From contig JAQTPA010000014.1 of the NCBI GenBank assembly GCA_028713155.1, positions 1 to 34,996 of the forward strand: a stretch of DNA of 34,996 nucleotides, read 5' to 3'. Under the pieces are notes generated by a model. The model did not search any database. It was not told the origin of the DNA and saw nothing but the letters and a program-made list of their open reading frames with translations. The translations under genes and the position numbers were made by a program. The first letter of the stretch is position 1, and every line of letters begins with the position of its first letter. Source of the stretch: Candidatus Omnitrophota bacterium. Its GTDB lineage: Bacteria > Omnitrophota > Gorgyraeia > Gygaellales > Profunditerraquicolaceae. Below are positions 32,765-34,996 of this stretch, piece after piece.

Positions 32765-34798
32765 CTAAACCCTTAAAGCCCCTTCCTCTTTCAAGCAAGG
32801 ATCCCAAATCAGGCTCTTATATTCATTAAGCATCCTATAGGTATTAAAATGCGCACCCGTAGCCACGCAATTAATCATCATATCAATCCATCGGGAAGAA
32901 AGGTTTAATTTATCCTTGAAAGTTGAATAATATACTGCGGAGAGTTCCTCCAGTGTTTCATAAAGCTCCTGGGCATCGGCTTTTATGGAACGGTCAAATT
33001 CGCTTCCGATCTTACCCCCGGCATAACGATATCCAAAAACCCTTCCTATTCCCTTATCCTCCGCTTCCACCACCCAGCCGTCCGATGTAGTCATCTGCAC
33101 GACTCCATTCAGGATCGCTTTCATTCCGCTTGTCCCGGAGGCCTCAAAAGGAGGATAAGGATTATTCAGCCATAAGTCCACTCCCGAAGTAAGCAGCTTT
33201 CCTAAATAAATATCGTAATTTTCCAGGATTACGATCTTTAATATATCGTAATCCTTATCGGCCAGTTTATCAACTTTATCCAGCATTTCATTGATAAAAG
33301 TAAAGCCTAAATTATCGTTGGGATGAGCTTTCCCTGCCAGGATTATCTGCAAAGGCCCGGTTTTTTGGGCAATTTCAATAAGCCTGTCTATATCCTGCAG
33401 GATAAGGCTTGGCCTTTTATAAGCGGCTATTCTGCGCGCCCAGCAGACGGTAAATACATCTTCTTTGAGCTTCCACTTCTCGAGCAAAGAACAAAGCCTC
33501 TCTTTATTAGCTCCATGCGCCAGCCATATTTGTTTGCGAAAATCACTATTCTCCTTCAAGCTCATGGCCTGGACAAGCGACATAGGATCAGACTCAACAT
33601 CGCCTATAGGAGGGCTAAAGTTTTTAAATAACTTCAGGTAATCTCCGGAAATCCAGGTATAGGGATGGACACCGTTGGTAACATATTTTATCCTCTCCTT
33701 ATATGAGGGAAACTGTAACTGCATGACTTCCTGGTGCCTTTTAGAGACTGCGTTTATGGAAGAAGCTACATTCATGGAAAGAAGGGTTAAATTAATCAAC
33801 CCTGAATCTTCCGTCCCGAACCTCTGGATAAGCCTGAAATCTTCTTCCTGAAGGACTCCCTGCAGATCATCCTGAGAAAAACGGTCATGCCCGGCCTGAA
33901 CAGGGGTATGGCAGGTATAGCAAAACTGTTTCCTGAGCTCTTCCACTTGTTGATCGGTATAACCGCGGGCCTTCTCAACAAAAGCAAAAACCGCATGCCC
34001 TTCGTTAAGATGGAATATCTTAACCGGATAACCTAAGGCACTTATGGCGTTTACGCCTCCAAAACCCAGGACTACCCTTTGCATAAGCTTAATCCAGGAG
34101 TTGTCGCTGCGGTATAACTGTTCGGTAAGCGTTTTTATATCTTCCCTGTTCTCGGGTATTTCCGCATCAAGTAAAATAAGCGGAAGAGCGTAATCGCGTT
34201 TATAGCTATAGACATAATATTTCCAAAGCTTTAGGCGTATTTCTTCGTTCTTAAGCCGGATCGTTACGGTATTTTTAAGCGGAATCAGCCCGGGGTAACT
34301 ATAGGCATCCCAATGTGTCTTCTCCGGAACCTGCCCGTATTTAAACCAAAACTCCTGGCGAAAATATCCGGAATGCCATAAGATACCGATACCTACAGCC
34401 GGCAGCTTATAATCCGCCATTGTTTTTACAGTATCCCCCGCCAAAACCCCTAATCCGCCGCTATATATAGGCAGGTCAATGAGACTGTCGATCTGTACGT
34501 CAAAAAAATAATCGGCTATACGGTAATTTGAAAAAACGGTGTTCCGGGGAGTCTTATTCTCTGCCCGGGGAGGGTTTTGAGACTGGAACGTATTATAAAA
34601 ACTTGTGGCTAAGCCATACTCCATGGAGAAATAAGCAATAGCTCTCTCTTTTTCTTCCCGCAGCCTCTTCTCCGCCTGGATCACCGGCTCAATAGGAAAC
34701 CCAAAATATTTACCGCTGCCTATATCTTTGGAGTAACGTTTATCAAAATCATCAACTTCAACCAAAGCAAGAAATTCTTTTAATGAGGTATCTTCCAT
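32765..34798 (-). CDS. glgP: Alpha-glucan (glycogen/maltodextrin) phosphorylase
   Basis: This 677-residue GT35-family protein degrades alpha-1,4-glucan with phosphate to glucose-1-phosphate in the cytoplasm. AYFSMEYGL, LPIYSGGLGVLAGD, HLNEGHAVFAFVE and YVTNGVHPYTW follow in the order seen in bacterial and archaeal short phosphorylases. The PLP-binding block EASGTSGMKAILNG carries the cofactor lysine. It is shorter than the roughly 800-850 residues of classical GlgP, as expected for the alpha-glucan phosphorylase subgroup. AGGAAG lies nine bases before the ATG at 34798. It sits inside a group of serine tRNA genes with a partial tRNA copy just upstream and an intact tRNA five bases after its stop. 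Confidence 0.93.
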   Translation of the reverse strand: MEDTSLKEFLALVEVDDFDKRYSKDIGSGKYFGFPIEPVIQAEKRLREEKERAIAYFSMEYGLATSFYNTFQSQNPPRAENKTPRNTVFSNYRIADYFFDVQIDSLIDLPIYSGGLGVLAGDTVKTMADYKLPAVGIGILWHSGYFRQEFWFKYGQVPEKTHWDAYSYPGLIPLKNTVTIRLKNEEIRLKLWKYYVYSYKRDYALPLILLDAEIPENREDIKTLTEQLYRSDNSWIKLMQRVVLGFGGVNAISALGYPVKIFHLNEGHAVFAFVEKARGYTDQQVEELRKQFCYTCHTPVQAGHDRFSQDDLQGVLQEEDFRLIQRFGTEDSGLINLTLLSMNVASSINAVSKRHQEVMQLQFPSYKERIKYVTNGVHPYTWISGDYLKLFKNFSPPIGDVESDPMSLVQAMSLKENSDFRKQIWLAHGANKERLCSLLEKWKLKEDVFTVCWARRIAAYKRPSLILQDIDRLIEIAQKTGPLQIILAGKAHPNDNLGFTFINEMLDKVDKLADKDYDILKIVILENYDIYLGKLLTSGVDLWLNNPYPPFEASGTSGMKAILNGVVQMTTSDGWVVEAEDKGIGRVFGYRYAGGKIGSEFDRSIKADAQELYETLEELSAVYYSTFKDKLNLSSRWIDMMINCVATGAHFNTYRMLNEYKSLIWDPCLKEEGALRV

Positions 34799-34822
34799 AA
34801 AATGTATCTTCCTAACTCCCCT

Positions 34823-34858
34823 TTAAGCCGCTGCATTCAACCGCTCTGCCAACTCTCC
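34823..34858 (-). pseudogene. Truncated 5' half of a tRNA-Ser
   Basis: On the minus strand this starts with the acceptor strand and D arm of a tRNA-Ser. Its first 26 bases (34833-34858) are identical to the start of tRNA-Ser(CGA) at 32734-32759. Similarity fades in the anticodon stem (GCAGCGGCTT here against GCGGCGGTTT). The 3' half, with variable and T arms, is missing. The glgP ribosome binding site follows shortly. Confidence 0.8.
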
Positions 34859-34869
34859 GGATTAATTTA

Positions 34870-34954
34870 CGGTGGGGGTGGGATTCGAACTCACGGTCCC
34901 GTGAAGGACACCTGTTTTCAAGACAGGCCCATTCGACCACTCTGGCACCCCACC
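34870..34954 (-). tRNA. tRNA-Ser (anticodon TGA)
   Basis: The acceptor GGTGGGG pairs with CCCCACC. The anticodon arm CCTGT-CTTGAAA-ACAGG has anticodon TGA, reading UCA. A long variable arm and a T arm with GTTCGAATC follow. No CCA is encoded; the discriminator base is G. The truncated tRNA-Ser copy begins 11 bases further on in the direction of transcription. Confidence 0.95.
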
Positions 34955-34996
34955 TAAGACCTAACCATAAAAAGCTGGGAAAAAATAGCCTTAAAA

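Noticed and set aside
1-34996. Mobile elements, CRISPR arrays or phage genes
   Set aside because: No transposase, integrase, terminal inverted repeats, regularly spaced repeats or phage structural genes were found on either strand.

Overview
The window looks like part of the chromosome of an uncultivated, probably anaerobic, Gram-negative-type bacterium. The mix of Wzm/Wzt-type glycan export, frequent radical SAM enzymes, Mrp/NifX-type iron-sulfur genes and a DUF2099 (methanogenesis marker 8) protein suggests the Omnitrophota or a neighbouring phylum. That placement is an impression from gene content and style, with no marker gene behind it. Every gene I can support lies on the minus strand, so transcription runs from high to low coordinates. 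Spacing is tight: five stop/start pairs share an ATGA overlap, and TTG or GTG starts are common.

Region A (1-17.6 kb) is a surface-glycan assembly and export operon. Read in its own direction it starts at a TTTACG-17-TATAAT promoter (17599-17627). It then encodes a UDP-galactopyranose-mutase-like flavoprotein, a Wzm-type permease, an outsized Wzt-type ATPase, a 1152-residue double radical SAM protein, a B12-type radical SAM enzyme, an unlisted 40-residue membrane peptide, a GT4, a GT2, an asparagine-synthase-like amidotransferase, a third radical SAM (SPASM) protein, an ArnT-like glycosyltransferase and the start of another GT4. The best candidate for an undescribed system is here. The ATPase carries about 890 residues of extra sequence that I read as four divergent copies of a roughly 200-residue beta-rich domain. 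A fifth copy forms the N-terminus of the adjacent double radical SAM protein. Exporter and modifying enzyme may therefore recognise the same polymer.

Region B (17.66-24.05 kb) is a second glycan operon: a WbpG/PseA-like PP-loop amidotransferase, two small membrane proteins (one DUF5989-like), a NodU/TobZ-type carbamoyltransferase, an SGNH hydrolase with a TPR array inserted inside its catalytic domain, and a second ArnT-like transferase. It probably decorates or carbamoylates the glycan made by region A. A lipoprotein M15 peptidase gene (24.1-24.8 kb) lies just upstream.

Region C (24.9-32.4 kb) is a metal and iron-sulfur operon headed by a Fur-family gene with a strong promoter. It continues with a DUF5320 protein, two NifX/NafY-like proteins, an EncFtn-type ferritin, a methyltransferase, two tandem Mrp/MinD ATPases with ferredoxin inserts, the DUF2099 protein, a NifU-like scaffold, a ZIP transporter, a metallo-beta-lactamase-fold protein and a broken ferredoxin gene. 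It ends at a rho-independent terminator. Matching 19-bp palindromes lie before fur and before the second gene, which suggests autoregulation.

Region D (32.5-35 kb) holds three tRNA-Ser genes (GGA, CGA, TGA), a glycogen phosphorylase gene between them, and a truncated tRNA-Ser 5' copy just upstream of that gene. No insertion sequence, CRISPR array, rRNA or replication origin is visible, and no gene-free stretch exceeds 300 bases.
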